From positions 356,032,128 through 356,096,127 of the forward strand of contig NC_092873.1 in assembly GCF_028372415.1 (NCBI RefSeq): a stretch of DNA of 64,000 bases. Direction: 5' to 3'. This document shows, piece by piece, positions 1 through 12,089 of this stretch. The notes beneath the pieces were generated by a model. It was not told where the DNA came from. It saw only the letters and a program-made list of their open reading frames with translations, and searched no databases. The translations under genes were made by a program, and so were the position numbers. This stretch comes from Notamacropus eugenii. Taxonomy: Eukaryota > Chordata > Mammalia > Diprotodontia > Macropodidae. Numbering within the stretch: the first letter of the stretch is position 1; every line of letters begins with the position of its first letter.

Positions 1-690
1 ACAGCACCCCTACGATCACACAAAACAAAAAAATCAAGCAATCCCAACAGAGCCAGCAATCCCCTCATCTGTCAACATATGCTAAATGTTTGTATTTCCC
101 TTTTGCTCTCCCAAGAGAGCTGTGTTTCATAATGTGTCCTTTGGAATCAATATTGGTCATTGCATTTAATTAGCTGCCTTTCAGTATTTTCATTTATATT
201 TTTGTACTCACTATGTATAATGTTCCATTCTTTCCCCCCCAGCATCTGCTCATAAAAGTCTTCCTAAGTTTCTTTGAATTCCTCATATTCGTAATTTCTC
301 ATTCAAAACAATAATCCAATACATTTACATACCTTTGCTTGTTTGGTCATTCCCCATTGGATGGGCATGCATTTGTTAATAGTTTTTGCTACAATAAAAA
401 GTGTGACTGAATATTTTGGTATGTATGTATGGGATCTTTCTGTTTTTGACCTCCTTATACCCTCAAGGGCAAAAATCATTATCAACAGTTTATTGACTTT
501 TCTGGGATAATTCCAAAGAATTGCAGCAGGTTTCATCAATTCACAGCTCCAGTAACAATTTTTGCCAGTTTACTTGGATATGAGTTGAAGACTCCAAGTT
601 GTTTTAATGTATGTTTCTTTTATCATTAGTGGGTTGGAACACTATGAGTTTTAATGGTATTTATTTCGTCTTTTGAAATCTGTTCATATC
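1..690 (-). mobile_element. L1 3' end, antisense, old
   Basis: Contains the antisense form of the marsupial L1 ORF2-end/3' UTR block: GGTCATTCCCCATTGGATGG near 344-363, then the CACAAAAAG-type segment. Divergent and cut by the window edge. No open frame of use. Confidence 0.6.
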
Positions 691-939
691 TTTGACTATT
701 TCCTGAATTTCTTCTTGAAGATGTCAGTGACCTATCGATTGATTGCTGGGAGCTGTGCAGTGAATGGTTTTGTACTGGGAAAGCTTTCACTCTTCATCTA
801 CATGAAGCCTTTTCTCGTTCTGCACACGAAATAACCCATCCCAAGCCACCTTGGATTTAATGCCTTTATGTGTGTTATATGCACATATGTATGTGTGTGT
901 ATCTTCACTTTATTTTTATACTGTATACATTTTTATATA

Positions 940-1056
940 TACTTGACTCTCCCATCAGGATGGAAGCTCATTGCAGGCAGTGACTGCTTCATTGTGTGTA
1001 GTTGTACCCTTAGTGCCTAGGTGCTTAATAAATAATGGTTGATTGATTAATTGATC
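940..1056 (+). mobile_element. L2 3' tail
   Basis: Reads as a LINE-2 terminus: GGATGGAAGCTCATTGCAGGC, then a GTGCCTAGGTGCTTAATAAA tail. Confidence 0.6.
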
Positions 1057-1059
1057 ACT

Positions 1060-2735
1060 AGGTTATGTCATTAGAACCTTTAAAGTAAGGAAGTAATTCA
1101 AACCATCAGGAGCAAGTTCACCAGAGAGTTGTAAGCATTTGAACAATCTGACGTCAGGAAGTTATTAGCAGATAAATGTTAGTACGTTCCCTGAAGCCTT
1201 GGGGACTTATGAGAGAGAGCTACCAGTATCATTATCTAATCCGGTCATTGCCACAATTCACTTGAAATCTAAAGCTATCCCTTTTGCCCTATGAGTGGTG
1301 GTGGGGATTCGAGTGTCTAATCTGTGTCCTTGAAGTTCCTGAGCACACTGGGAATTTTTTCAAAACTTAAACACCATCCACATCTGTCTGCTGTCAGTCA
1401 ACCCTTTGTTGTTTTGGTTTTTGTAAAATTTGACCTTGTCCAAGATTACCTAAATGGTTGATCATTAATGATGCTCCTGAAGATGCTTGAATAATAACTA
1501 TGATAGCAGCTAACATTTAGAGTGTGCTTTATCTTAAAAAATTATCATGAACCTGACACATCAACAAACATTAATATTTATACATTTAAAGAACAGAAAA
1601 AAAACATGGATATGAAACCCTGAATCCCTATTAGGCATAGCTTATTTAAAAAAAATGTAATGGGGAAGGACTGGCCAACAAGTCTTTTTAGAGCATGTTG
1701 AGATTTGTTTTTCCTGGTGTATTACAAAGAGCATGTGCAGATAGATATTCCCCGTCTGGTTTCAGTCCAACATGTGGAACTTTGTAACCCTCTTTTCAGC
1801 CATGCATGACTGAGGGATTGGAACTGTGTGATGATAGTGTGTATGTGATGATGAAAAGTCCTCCAATTGGCTATTGGCTATTTTATCTCTACTCTGGCTA
1901 TGGAGCCAGAAGTTTTAATTACTCAGGAGATGCTGAGCTGGGACTAAGTTGAAATGCAAAAGGAATGATCCAATGGCCTCTCAGTCTCATTTTCTTCCTG
2001 GACAGTGAGACTGCTGGGTGGAGGAGGAATAGGTGACTGACTTATCTCCCACCTGGACATTGTGTGCCCATGAGTACATATCACCTGTGTTTCTTTGGTG
2101 TTTATTCTTTCCTGATCTTAGGTGAATGCTGAAAGGGCAGTATACAGGCAATTGTCACAGTTTGGGAGAACCATGAAAGCTATCAGATGTGCCCTTGGGC
2201 AACTGGAATTGGTAGCAAAGTTCATCAAAGGTGTAGCAGGGGTCACTGGAGTGATAGTGGCTGAAAGCAGAGGAAATGCTTGCAGAGGGATGTGGAAATA
2301 TACTCATTACCTAAGGATAATGATGGTGTCAGGGATCATGACCCTGAGTGATGGAGAGATGAGCTGGCTATGGACACTAGAAGAATATTGATCCTTGGAA
2401 CCCAGAAGAAAGGTACATTTACGATAATGTTGATCAGAATTCTAAAAGGAGAAAAGGACTTTCAGTTCTAGGTCTTTTGAGGTACCCCTTTCGCATATTT
2501 GTTCTCCACACAAATGACCATCACTGTACTTTATCCACATGATCCACAAGGATCATGACATGTACAAGAGGACAATGCACCTTTAGTTTAGCAAGATTAT
2601 TTTGTTATAACTGTTTTTGCTACATCTGCTTGGTAAATGCCCTTTGCTAAAAGTCAATTGGTTGATCTGAAATCAATTGGTTAATTAATAATGGAGATCA
2701 CCTTGGTGGGGGCTTGAGTACAACAGGATCATATA
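1060..2735. other. Intergenic stretch, nothing assigned
   Basis: AT-rich, non-coding. A splice-acceptor-like TTCCTGATCTTAG (2108-2120) precedes an 89-codon open frame (2122-2391) with no recognisable motif, so I treat it as chance. Confidence 0.5.
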
Positions 2736-2739
2736 GTTA

Positions 2740-2823
2740 GTAAGTATCTGAGGCTGTATTTAAACTAAACTCTTCCTGACTCCAAGTCCAGCCATCTATC
2801 CATTGTGCCACCGTGCTACCTAC
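2740..2823 (-). mobile_element. Marsupial tRNA-type SINE fragment
   Basis: Antisense SINE head: AGTAAGTATCTGAGGCTG, TTCCTGACTCCAAGTCCAG and CATTGTGCCACC in order. Confidence 0.65.
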
Positions 2824-2829
2824 AATCCT

Positions 2830-4510
2830 TGATTTTGTCCTAATATTTTCTTTTTGTTTCTTGGAGTCATTGGGTTCTGTGTACATCAGTCTAATTTTCA
2901 GAAACTCTGATACTTGGGTTTTCCATCTTTTATTCTAAGCTATTTATTCTTTTTCCAATTCATTTCCCCAGAACTTATATTTCATTTTTTATTTCTCACT
3001 TCAATTCTTTTAGGTACTCTTATAATCACTGTGGCCAAGCCATATATCCACCCTCAATTTGGTCCTGATTTCAGTTTCCAGGGTTTTTCTGCTGACTTCC
3101 ACCTCCTTTGGGGTGTTTGTGCTCAGAGTGCAGAGACATTTCAGGCTCCCCTGGAGTGTGCCAGTTAAGTCAGTCAACAAGCATTTGTTTCACTCTCTCT
3201 CTCTGCCTATGTCTCTGTCTCTGTCTCTGTCTATCTCTCTGTCTCTGTCTCTGTCTCTGCCTGTTTCTCTCCAACCATATTTAGTCCAGAGATACAAAGA
3301 TTTTTTTTAAAGTCCCCTTGAGTGTCTCAGGTCAGAGGATGATGGGTTTTCATGACCCCTGGATTCCAGATCCTGAAACTTCCCTCTAAGAGCGTTCTGG
3401 GTTTCTTGTCCTCTGGTAATGGAGAACTACAGTCGCCCCTGAAGCATCTCTAGGTATATCACTTGGAGGTTTCCAGCTTGCTCACTTGAGCTTCCTCTGG
3501 CTTCCCCCTGGGGGAAGTGCCTTTGGGTTTCTGATTCTTTTTTGTACAGTCCTAAGCTTGATGCAGGGGTTTGCTGTTGTTTCTTTTTGGATTGTTTGAT
3601 CATTATTTAACCTGGTGCCCTTTAAGAATCTTTGCTGCACTTTATGTGGGAGAGCTGGGCCCCTCTAGGACCTTTCAGATCATCATGTTAATTGGAAGCT
3701 CTCTCTGCCCTTAGTTTATCATTACCCAAAGCTTCTACATCATGTTTCCACCCTCTGGTTGCTGGATTTCCTCATTGGAGTGCATTTTCTTAATAAACAA
3801 TGTGATTCTACATCCTTCTCTCCTGGAATAAAGGCATACATTTTCATAGCCATAGTCCACTTATGGATCAAATCCCTGTTTCCCACCAATGAGGTCAAAT
3901 TGCCCTCCTTATGATAAACTCTCTGTTTTTTCTGGCTTATTACCCATCATTTGGACATTCACATATAGATATTCAAAAGCATGGGTTTTAATACTTGCTG
4001 CTTTCTTGAATTTTATATCCCGTGATCTCCTAGGTGTCTGTTATTCTTCCTAAGAATAACTTTCTCCCTTCCCTTTCCTCTTCTGTTTAAAGTCCTTTGG
4101 ATTAGATTTGAAAGACTCCAGGCCAATATAGTCCTACCAGACCTTATAAGGTGCGCTCTGTCCCTGGCCAGGAGCTTGTCATTTCTATATTTTATGTCTT
4201 GGTTCAGAAATCAAAATTCCATTCTCAGACACCATCTTCTTTTTTAACCAGTTTATTTCCCAGATCTGTCTTTCTCTTTGGAGACCCTTGCTTTCAATGG
4301 GCAATGGTAACTACACTTATGTCCTCAAAGGCTTCAATTTCTTTCCTGGTACTTCATAATTTTTAATAATGCTTCCTACATTACTTCAGGCAATGTCATT
4401 TGAATCCACAGGAATTATCAGAAGTGTTTAGTAGTCATGTTGGGTTCAATAGGTCTTGGCAGATTCTTTTGTTATATCTTGGACCTGCCCCAGGAAAATA
4501 GCAGACTTTT
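2830..4510. other. Intergenic stretch with (CTCTGT)n, otherwise unassigned
   Basis: Pyrimidine-rich CTCTGT repeats at about 3192-3264. The rest (2900-4500) has the look of an old dispersed element (no terminal repeats seen) but I cannot name it. Open frames of 70-84 codons have no motifs. Confidence 0.4.
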
Positions 4511-4514
4511 CTAT

Positions 4515-5050
4515 TGTTTGTTGTTCATCCTTCCTTTGGGAAGAGGACCAATGACATCCCAGAGTGACATCTTGACTTGTGAGTGAATTGAATTTAAGTA
4601 AGGCAGAGCTAGGCAAAGTTGCCAGCCTTGCTCTCTTCCAGAGTCATCAAAGTCCAGTGGCAGGAGAAAAGTTAAGATGACTGGTAAAGGTCCAGGATAC
4701 AGTGGATGACCTTGGGGTCTTCCATGTCTGACCAAGCTCTAAGCCCTACACAACACCTGCTTCAGCTGCCTTCATGGCTGTTGGAACAAATTGTTCTCAT
4801 TGGCCCATTCTGCTGGGGAAAGTCTTCACATGCTTGGGGTAGACATCCTCCTAATTCACTGATGGGTCTGAGGCCTGTTGGTTACCCTCAAACCATCTGC
4901 CAAGAATGTGGCTGCTGAACATGCTGCAGCTTCTTGGAGTCACAGGTGAGAGCTGTGTGCCATGTAGACACCAAAGGTAGATGAACAACCCTGAAAAGGG
5001 TTCAATAAGTCCTCACACCGGAGGTGCTAGTCCTCCGTAAGCACTTCATA
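4515..5050 (+). mobile_element. Marsupial RTE-type repeat, copy A
   Basis: Starts with TTGTTCATCCTTCCTTTGGG, the body end shared with RTE-tailed SINEs elsewhere in the window (45545, 60140), and continues about 350 bp with GGGTCTTCCATGTCTGACC, GGAACAAATTGTTCTCAT and GAGGTGCTAGTCCTCC. The same order occurs reversed at 13230-12090. Family name uncertain. Confidence 0.6.
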
Positions 5051-5380
5051 TGACCCTTGCTATGGCAAGCCCCTTGGGTTGACAGATAGCGGTCTCAGTA
5101 GTCCTTTTTGAAGAGTCAGTAGTCACACTAATTTATCCCTTATTCAAATGATCTCTCACCAGATAATGCCCATGGATCAACAACAGCAGTCTTGGGTAGA
5201 CAAACATCTGCTTATTTTTTCAGAGAATGCAGATCCCCACTCTTTGGGAAGTTATTTCTGTTTCTTAGCTTAAGTCATTCAGTGATTTCCCCCCCCCCCC
5301 CCCCCCTTATTCTATATAGCTGTGGTAGGAGAAGTAACTATTCTGGGAGTCATTTGCATAGAGATGATAATTCAGTTATC

Positions 5381-5383
<3 letters not shown>

Positions 5384-5413
<30 letters not shown>
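5384..5413. repeat. (GT)n microsatellite
   Basis: About 14 GT units, at the edge of an antisense SINE. Confidence 0.9.
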
Positions 5414-5415
<2 letters not shown>

Positions 5416-5535
5416 TGTTTGACTCTTCATGACCCCATTTGGGGGTTTTCTTGGCAAAGATACTGAAGTAGCTTGCCATTTGCTTCTTTAGTTCATTTTA
5501 CAGATGAGGAAACTGAGGCCAACAGGGGAAGAGAT
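5414..5535 (-). mobile_element. Marsupial SINE, antisense 3' part
   Basis: GACTCTTCATGACCCCATTT, GGGGTTTTCTTGGCAAAGAT and CAGATGAGGAAACTGAGGCC occur in the order of the SINE complement. A C-run (about 5289-5306) lies upstream. Confidence 0.75.
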
Positions 5536-7060
5536 GATAATTAAATGAGCAGATAAGGTCACCAGGAGATTGTAGAAAGAATGAGAAGATGATCAAGGAC
5601 AGAGCCTTGGGGGCAAACCAGTAGTGCCTGACCCATAATAGACACTTTAATACATACCAGTTGACTGACTGACACTGCATAGATGATGGTGTAGCAAAGA
5701 AGATTAAAGAACAGTCAGACAAGAGGAGAACCAAGAGAGAAGTGGAAGAAAAGAGAAACTTGAAGAAGAAAGAACATCCAGGACGAAGAGGTACTTAACT
5801 GAAAACGTTACAGAAAGGACAAGAAGGATGAGGGCTGAGAAGAGTTCAGAAGATTTGGCAATTAAGAACTTGCTATAACTTTTGAGAGAGTATTTTCAGT
5901 TGAGTGATGAAGTAGGCATCCTGATTGTAAGGGGATGAGAAGGGAGTCAGAGGAGAGGAAGTGGAGGTAGTAAGCGTAGACAATGTTTGTGAAAGAAAGA
6001 AGAGATATGGTATGAGGGAATGGTAGGATCTAACAAAGGTTTTTTTATTTAGTATAGGGAAGACTTGGGAGAATTTATAGACAGTAGGAAAAGAACTAGT
6101 AGTAGACAGGGAGAGAATGAAGCTTAGAGAAAGGGAATAATTGTGGGGGAATTTTGTTGTAGAATATAGGAGAGGATGAGACCAAGGGTAGATATAGAGG
6201 GGTCAGTCTTGGTGAAGGTAAGCCCCATCTATTCATCAGAGACTGGAGTGAGGAGGATGGAATGGGGAATGATATCTAGGAGTTCTGAGATAGAAGGAGA
6301 TAAGAGGAAAGTCAAGGGTAGGGTCTTTATTTTTAAAATAAAGTATGATGTAAGTTTCTCAGCTGAGAGGTGCAGAGGAAATAGGGTGGTATGAGGGAGC
6401 TGAGGAGAGAAGAGGATGTTTAGAACAGTCTTTGGGATAGAGCATCAATTAGGGAGGAGTAAATGGATGATTTTGCTTCAGTGAAGGCTCAGGTGAGATT
6501 AGATAACATCATTTTGTAATGAATTGCTTTGGTGAGTTCCTCTACCTCTGGTGTATTGAATGTGAACAGCTGAGGAGGCTGAGGTGGGAGTAATTTGGGG
6601 TTGGAATTTGTAAGGCATGAGTGATGATGGGACAAAGGGGTAAAGGGTCCAAGAGTAGCAGACACAATAGAGTTGAATTAAGGTATAGGTTAAGCTGTAG
6701 GGTCAAGATCAGGAAGAGGGGAAGGTGAAATAAAAGCAGGAGTGATGGTCTAAGAAAGCACTGAGGGATAGAGAGATTTGAGGTCATGGTGAGGAAGAAT
6801 AGGTTTAGGAGTAGTAATGTTTAGAGAGGAGATGATAGGAAGTGAAGATTGGAGGGAGTTCAGAGTTTTTGATCATGGAAGTGGAATATTTGTGGGGACT
6901 GGAAAGATCCAATGGTGTGACCCTCATTATTTACAGATGAGAAGTAGGGTATGGTTGAAGGGAATAAGGCAAGATGAGCTTGAACCCTATTGCATGTGGC
7001 ATTTCCATTGGACAAATTGCTTCACTGCTTCATGCTGGTCTTTCAGTGATGGTTGGTGAC
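5535..7060 (-). mobile_element. Long antisense L2/CR1-clade LINE body
   Basis: Purine-rich, no gene. It reads as the complement of L2 reverse transcriptase: near 5594-5616 AGGACAGAGCCTTGGGGG is the complement of the codons for PQGSVL, part of the RT motif GVPQGSVLGP. Downstream GATTTGGCAATTAAGA and GGAAGTGGAGGTAGTAAGCG follow the L2 order. Heavily decayed. Confidence 0.65.
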
Positions 7061-7159
7061 TGCTTGGGGATGTAGGCTGAGCAAATGGGTCCATGGTGGT
7101 TCCTGGGCATGGAAATCTCTACCAGTTATTGTCCTGCTATTCTCAGGCGGGTATTCAGG

Positions 7160-7500
7160 TAAAAATAATAATGATGATGATGATAGCTAGCATTTTTATA
7201 GTGCCTATGGTACACCAGGCACTGTTTAACACACTTTACATCACAACAAGCCTGGTAGGCAGGTGCTGTTATTATCCTCCTTTTACAGATGAAGAAACTG
7301 AAGCAGATGGAGATTAAATGATTTGCCCAAGGTCAATCAGCAGATGAGATTACCAAAGGAAAGAGTATGGGAAGAACAAAATTAGGGTCCAGGGCAGAAT
7401 CTTGTGGGGATGTTCATACTGTCAGATTTGAGGCTGGATTTGACCAAAGTTTTCTTGACTCCAGGTCCAGGACTCTATCCACAGGACCACCTAGCAGTCC
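7160..7500 (-). mobile_element. MIR/THER-type SINE, antisense, partly split
   Basis: TAGCTAGCATTTTTATAGTGCC, ACACCAGGCACTG, TTTTACAGATGAAGAAACTG and GCCCAAGGTCAATCAGCAG follow the MIR complement; a head end (TCCAGGTCCAGGACTCTATC) lies at 7460-7498. Confidence 0.75.
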
Positions 7501-7559
7501 CGGATCTCTGGTATGTATTTCTTTCATCTACCAGCTTCTGTGCTTTGCCTCTTTAGGGT

Positions 7560-8440
7560 CATTTTAGGGCAATCTTAACTATAATCTGCTAGAACATAGT
7601 GTCCTTTCTGATAAGGGCAAGCTGACATCTCTTTACTCATGGGTACCAAAACAGCTAAAGAACTTCAAAGTAGAGTACCTCCAAGCTTAACTTTAAGTAT
7701 TTTCTTTTTAACCTTTGTATCTGGGTAGGGATCTTGGGCATCTGTTCCAGACAACTATCTGACCTAGGGTTAGCTATCCTCAAGATGCTTTCTGGTTTAG
7801 CATACAAATGAATTTGAATCAAAGCAAAAGGAAAACCGAGGAGGCAAGTTCATTACTCTCCATCCAGTTAGGCTGAATTCTTGCCTTTCTTATGCAAATC
7901 TGTCAGGAACAAAATCCTGTTGCTTTGGTGATATGTTTTGACCAGGGGAAAAATTTGCTGTTTCCCTGCATAGGATCCTACTCTTCATATTTACTGGAAG
8001 TGATACCACCACTTCTTTCTTCCTTTTTTCTTGCTAATAGCAACACTGGATAACTATTGCATACTACCTATAGAGAAAGAAGCCTGAGATAGGCAATGGA
8101 TTGGAAAGTCAGGAGCCTATGGTGAGAACTGAAAACTCACCCAAGTGAATCTATAGTAAAGAAACTCTCAGATAGCTGCGACTGGTAGGGTTCCTCAGGG
8201 AAGCAGTATTGAATGATTTGTATCTACCAAATGCTCAGCAGTCATGCTGCAAATAATTGTCCTGGCAGCTGCAACTGATCAATAGTTTTTTCCAAGTTAC
8301 TTCATGTTTGCTGGCCTTTTTACCTGGCCAGTAATAGGATCATCAGGAGAGAAGCAGTCATGGAAAATGATGGATTATATAATGGGTGTAGCCCCATTTA
8401 GCTCTCATTTCTCTTGTGCTTGATTTGCCAAAAGGCAACC
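7560..8440. other. Intergenic stretch, nothing assigned
   Basis: Unique-looking sequence with no open frame, terminal repeat or family match that I can support. Confidence 0.4.
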
Positions 8441-8444
8441 ATTA

Positions 8445-8650
8445 AAAGCAAGAAAGTAAGAATTTATTAAGCACCTACTATGTGACAGGTACTATGTGCT
8501 TAGCTCTTTAAGAATACCATCTAATTTGATTCTAACAACAACCCTGGGAGGTAGGTCTTCTTATGAAACCTATTTTACAGCTGAAGACACTGAGGCAGAT
8601 AGAGGTTCAGTGACTTGCCCAGGGTCATACAACTAGTAAGTATCTGGACA
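8445..8650 (-). mobile_element. MIR/THER-type SINE, antisense
   Basis: TTATTAAGCACCTACTATGTG, ACAACAACCCTGGGAGGTAGG and GACTTGCCCAGGGTCATAC in MIR-complement order. Confidence 0.8.
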
Positions 8651-8779
8651 TTGTTTTGAACATGATAGGACTGTAATTAGATTTTATTACCTGGGACAAA
8701 AAACAATTGAATTGGGGTGGGGTGAATCATGGGAGGATGCTAGGAGTTCAGATGCACCTACTGTGGAGGAATGGGGTAA

Positions 8780-8890
8780 ATAGTTTGCTTTTTGAGGGTA
8801 GAGACCATTTTTACCTTTCTTTTAATCCCTGTCACTTAACATGGTACCTGACACATAGGTGCTTCATAAATGCTTGTTAATTGATTGGGG
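8780..8890 (+). mobile_element. L2 3' tail
   Basis: GAGGGTAGAGACCATTTTTACC, then ACATAGGTGCTTCATAAATG, a LINE-2 terminus. Confidence 0.65.
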
Positions 8891-9267
8891 ATTGAAATTG
8901 GGCTGTCTAAGTAGAATTGGGGTATTGGCTGTGGGTTGAGACTGATAGAGGACTATATAGGAACAATGGCCACCATGGGGAGACAGTCCTCCTTCCTACC
9001 TCCCCCATGACAGACTACTGGGGCAAGGTCTTATGCTAGTTAGTTAGGGATTTGCTCCTTCAGATTCACCACTGCCAGAAAATGCAACACAATGATAATT
9101 CTTCTCTGACTACTATAGTTTCTAGGAAGCAGAGTTACCTGGCATGACCAAGAAAGACCTGCTTAGTTAGGTGGAAATTTCCTTTGCATTTTCTGGTTGC
9201 CATTTAGAGCTGTTCAATCTAGGGGCAGAATCAAATAAGAGATGAGAGGAAATGCCCAGCAGTGGCA

Positions 9268-9390
9268 CTGTAATTAGGTGGCACAGTGGATAGAGTGCTC
9301 GGCTGAAGTCAGAAAGATCTGAGTTCAAATCTTGCCTCAAATACTAGCTGTGTGACCCTGGGCAAGTCACTTAACCTTATTATTAACCCC
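9268..9390 (+). mobile_element. Marsupial tRNA-type SINE, 3' truncated
   Basis: AGGTGGCACAGTGGATAGAG, GAGTTCAAATCTTGCCTC and GTGACCCTGGGCAAGTCACT: tRNA-like head with B box. Confidence 0.85.
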
Positions 9391-9394
9391 TTAA

Positions 9395-9515
9395 TAAAAG
9401 GATTTGTTCTGTAAAACTTGGACTCAGTAAAAAGGTTGCACCCAAGGACCTATAAGGCCACATGCAGCCTCAAGGCCAAAGGTTCTTCACCCGTGTACTA
9501 GATCTTTGATCCCTG
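9395..9515 (-). mobile_element. hAT/Charlie-like remnant
   Basis: GGCCACATGCAGCCTCAAGGCC followed by AGGTTCTTCACCC resembles the end of Charlie-type hAT elements; a shorter related piece lies at 20890-20935. Confidence 0.4.
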
Positions 9516-10302
9516 GAAATACATTTAATCTCTCAGTGCCCTACAGAGCTACTGAAGAGTAAAAATTTCAGAGAAGGTGCCAGGGTATTTCCTCATTCCC
9601 TATAGCAATGAAACGACAGTTTGAATCCCTATGTTTAAGTGGACCTAAATTGTAATGGGAATCTTTCCCTATGGGGAAACTGGGATGGAGATAACCTTAA
9701 TATGAACCATGAATTGTATCTATATGTTTTCCAAGGGTTAGCTCCACCAAAGGGGTGAGAGATCAATGTTGGTAGATTCAATAGTGTGCTATAACTGGTT
9801 CTAATTTCAGGAGAGCTGATTGTTAAATTTTCAGCATGAGCATTTGTATCTCAGAAGTTGGTGAATGCTACCAATCTGGGCTTGATTTATTTTTCTGTTG
9901 ATTGTCTAGACTTAAGAAAGTAATAGAGAACATTAAGATTAAACTGAAAAGTTTAGTGAGGGTGCATTTTGTCTTTCAGAGAGCCGGCTGTTAAACATTT
10001 AGCAGTGCACCCTTAGGATCTAAGAAACATTGAATGTAAATTTTTCTTTTCTGCTTTGGAAAACCTTCCTCTGGGTAGTAGAGGAGCTTGGGTCAGGTGT
10101 TTGCTGAAGTTAAGATGTTCTAACTATCCTTGACAGGGGCGGGTCAGGTCTTAACCTCCTCTACCTTACCTTTGCAGATGAACATAAAAACCCTTTTCCC
10201 CATGCAAAGGATCATTTATCCTCGCTGACATCCATCCTTACCTCTGTACCCACATCATCTCACCTTGTAGCTGTTAGGACAATGGGAAGCAGTGTTCTAT
10301 AG

Positions 10303-10321
10303 GGACACCAGGGGGCGCTGT
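10303..10321 (+). promoter_or_regulatory. Strong CTCF-like motif
   Basis: GGACACCAGGGGGCGCTGTG is almost the textbook CTCF core (CCACCAGGGGGCGC). It sits in unique DNA 14.6 kb beyond the TNS4 stop. Binding is inferred from the motif only. Confidence 0.6.
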
Positions 10322-10589
10322 GGACTAAAAACCAATAAATAAAAGCCTGGAAACACCTGGTTGGACAATGAATGTTCCATATCAGTGCTGACCCATACTG
10401 TGTTGCCCAGGTCCAGACACAGACAAAGGAAGCAGGAAGAAGCCTGGCCCTGAGGTTGCACAGTGATGAATCTATTAGACTTCAAGCTTCCTGAGGGTAG
10501 GAATAGGGGGTAGGGATCCTACATCTTGTGTAAGACACTGTCCAGTACCATTTTCCTAAAGAGTAGATATTTAAATGAATGGTTCTTCC

Positions 10590-10760
10590 ACTGGGGTGAA
10601 CTTAGACTTTTAAAAAATAATTGTATTTCAGCATAATTAGTTTCCTTTGTAATCCTATGTATTTTATTTTATGCATTTAAAAACACTGTTTTGAGAAGGG
10701 GTCCATAGGTTTCACCCCACTGCCTAAGGGGTCTATGACACACAGAAAGCTTCAGAACTC
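10590..10760 (-). mobile_element. Non-autonomous hAT-like element, antisense copy
   Basis: Shares TTTCCTTTGTAATCCTATG, ATTTTATTTTATGCATTTAA and a right end AGAACTCCTG with copies at 46679 and 50443. Left terminus decayed. Confidence 0.6.
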
Positions 10761-10929
10761 CTGGAATGAATGAATGAAATGCCCTTACACCCCAGGAAAA
10801 AAGAGAAAGCACAGAGGTATGAATTCCTCTGTTCTTTTATATGCCTTAAAATTCTTTTGCCCAGCTCTCCCCCTGTTGAACCTCTGACATTGTGAGAGAC
10901 CTCATCAGAGCTGGAGATATGAGAATTCA

Positions 10930-12085
10930 TGGGTTACTTCCTGTAACTGCACCCTCGAATCTTTTTGACTGTTTTCTCCTTTCCTTCTGTTTTTCAGTTT
11001 CCCCCTTGCCTCAACCATAAACCCCAATATCATCAGTCCTCTTGTTCCTCTGTGGGTTCCTGTGTCTCTGCCTCATCCTCTCTCTTGTTATCTACCTTCC
11101 TTATCTTTTCTGTCTCCTTGTATCTTGTAGATCTCTACTGTGCTCTGTCTGAATATTTTTTTTTCTCTGTTGGTTGTTCTGACTTTCTGAGTCTCCTAGG
11201 TCTACTCCTTATGTAAAAAGGAGGTTTAAAGGAGATGTTTTGAGTTTACCTAATATAATAGAACAATTGAAGGTAAAGTTGCTATCTAAGTGACCTGACG
11301 ACGAAGTGTGAAGCTCCTAATACTTGGTTTGGTGGAATTATGGGTTGGGGCCATTGGATGAAGGCAACTGACTAAGCACATGATTGCTGAGGTAGGAAAA
11401 AGCAAACTGGCCCCACCCCAAGGTGAGCTTGGAGGAAAATGTCTGCTTTTCCCTTTAGTCTCTTGGACAGTGCAGCAAGTAAAAGAAGGAGGTACTTTCT
11501 CTTTCCTTCCCTCCCCTCTCTATCAACAGTGGTGCTCAAGGCAGCATCCAATAGAGTCATCAGCTGTCATGGTGTCCTGAGAATTGGGTTCATGGGGTGG
11601 AGTGGGATCTTGTGGGGATATGGCAAACCCCAGAGACCAGATGTCTTCAAGTCCTAGGAGTTGGCCTTTGATTCTTTCTGTAGACACATGGAAGTATCAT
11701 ATTTCAGGATGTCAGCCGAGCCAGAAGCTAAAGGCAGCGGCCACTATAGCTAGGCTGCATTGAGCAGCAGCTAGCTTGGAGACTTTGGGACCAAAGTTAG
11801 TGGGAAAAGTGCAGTAACAATTTGGCCAGCATCTGAGGTGTGAGTTGCTTCTCCTCAAATATGTGAAGAATTCTCTGGGTGTCTCCTCTTCTCATTGATG
11901 CTGTGTATATTTGTGGGAGACTGCTTTAGATTTATGGAGCAGATATATAGCTATATGGCTCTTACTGTTACATTTCAGTAAATACATTTGCTTTAAGCAA
12001 AGTTGTGTCCTTTTGCTAACTAAACAGGGGTAAATACATCCATGGGGACTCTTGAGCTATAGTTTTGGGAGTGCAGACCCAGAGT
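10930..12085. other. Intergenic stretch, nothing assigned
   Basis: Pyrimidine-rich 10960-11170, then mixed unique sequence. Open frames of 62-83 codons overlap on both strands without motifs and are not supported as genes. Confidence 0.4.
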
Positions 12086-12089
12086 GTAC

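Noticed and set aside
2122-2391. 89-codon plus-strand frame after a splice-acceptor-like sequence
   Set aside because: No recognisable domain, no matching donor with partner exons, and no codon pattern beyond chance.
10930-11220. Pyrimidine tract ending in CAG, considered as an exon acceptor
   Set aside because: The following 83-codon frame is low-complexity Ser/Leu and has no partner exons.
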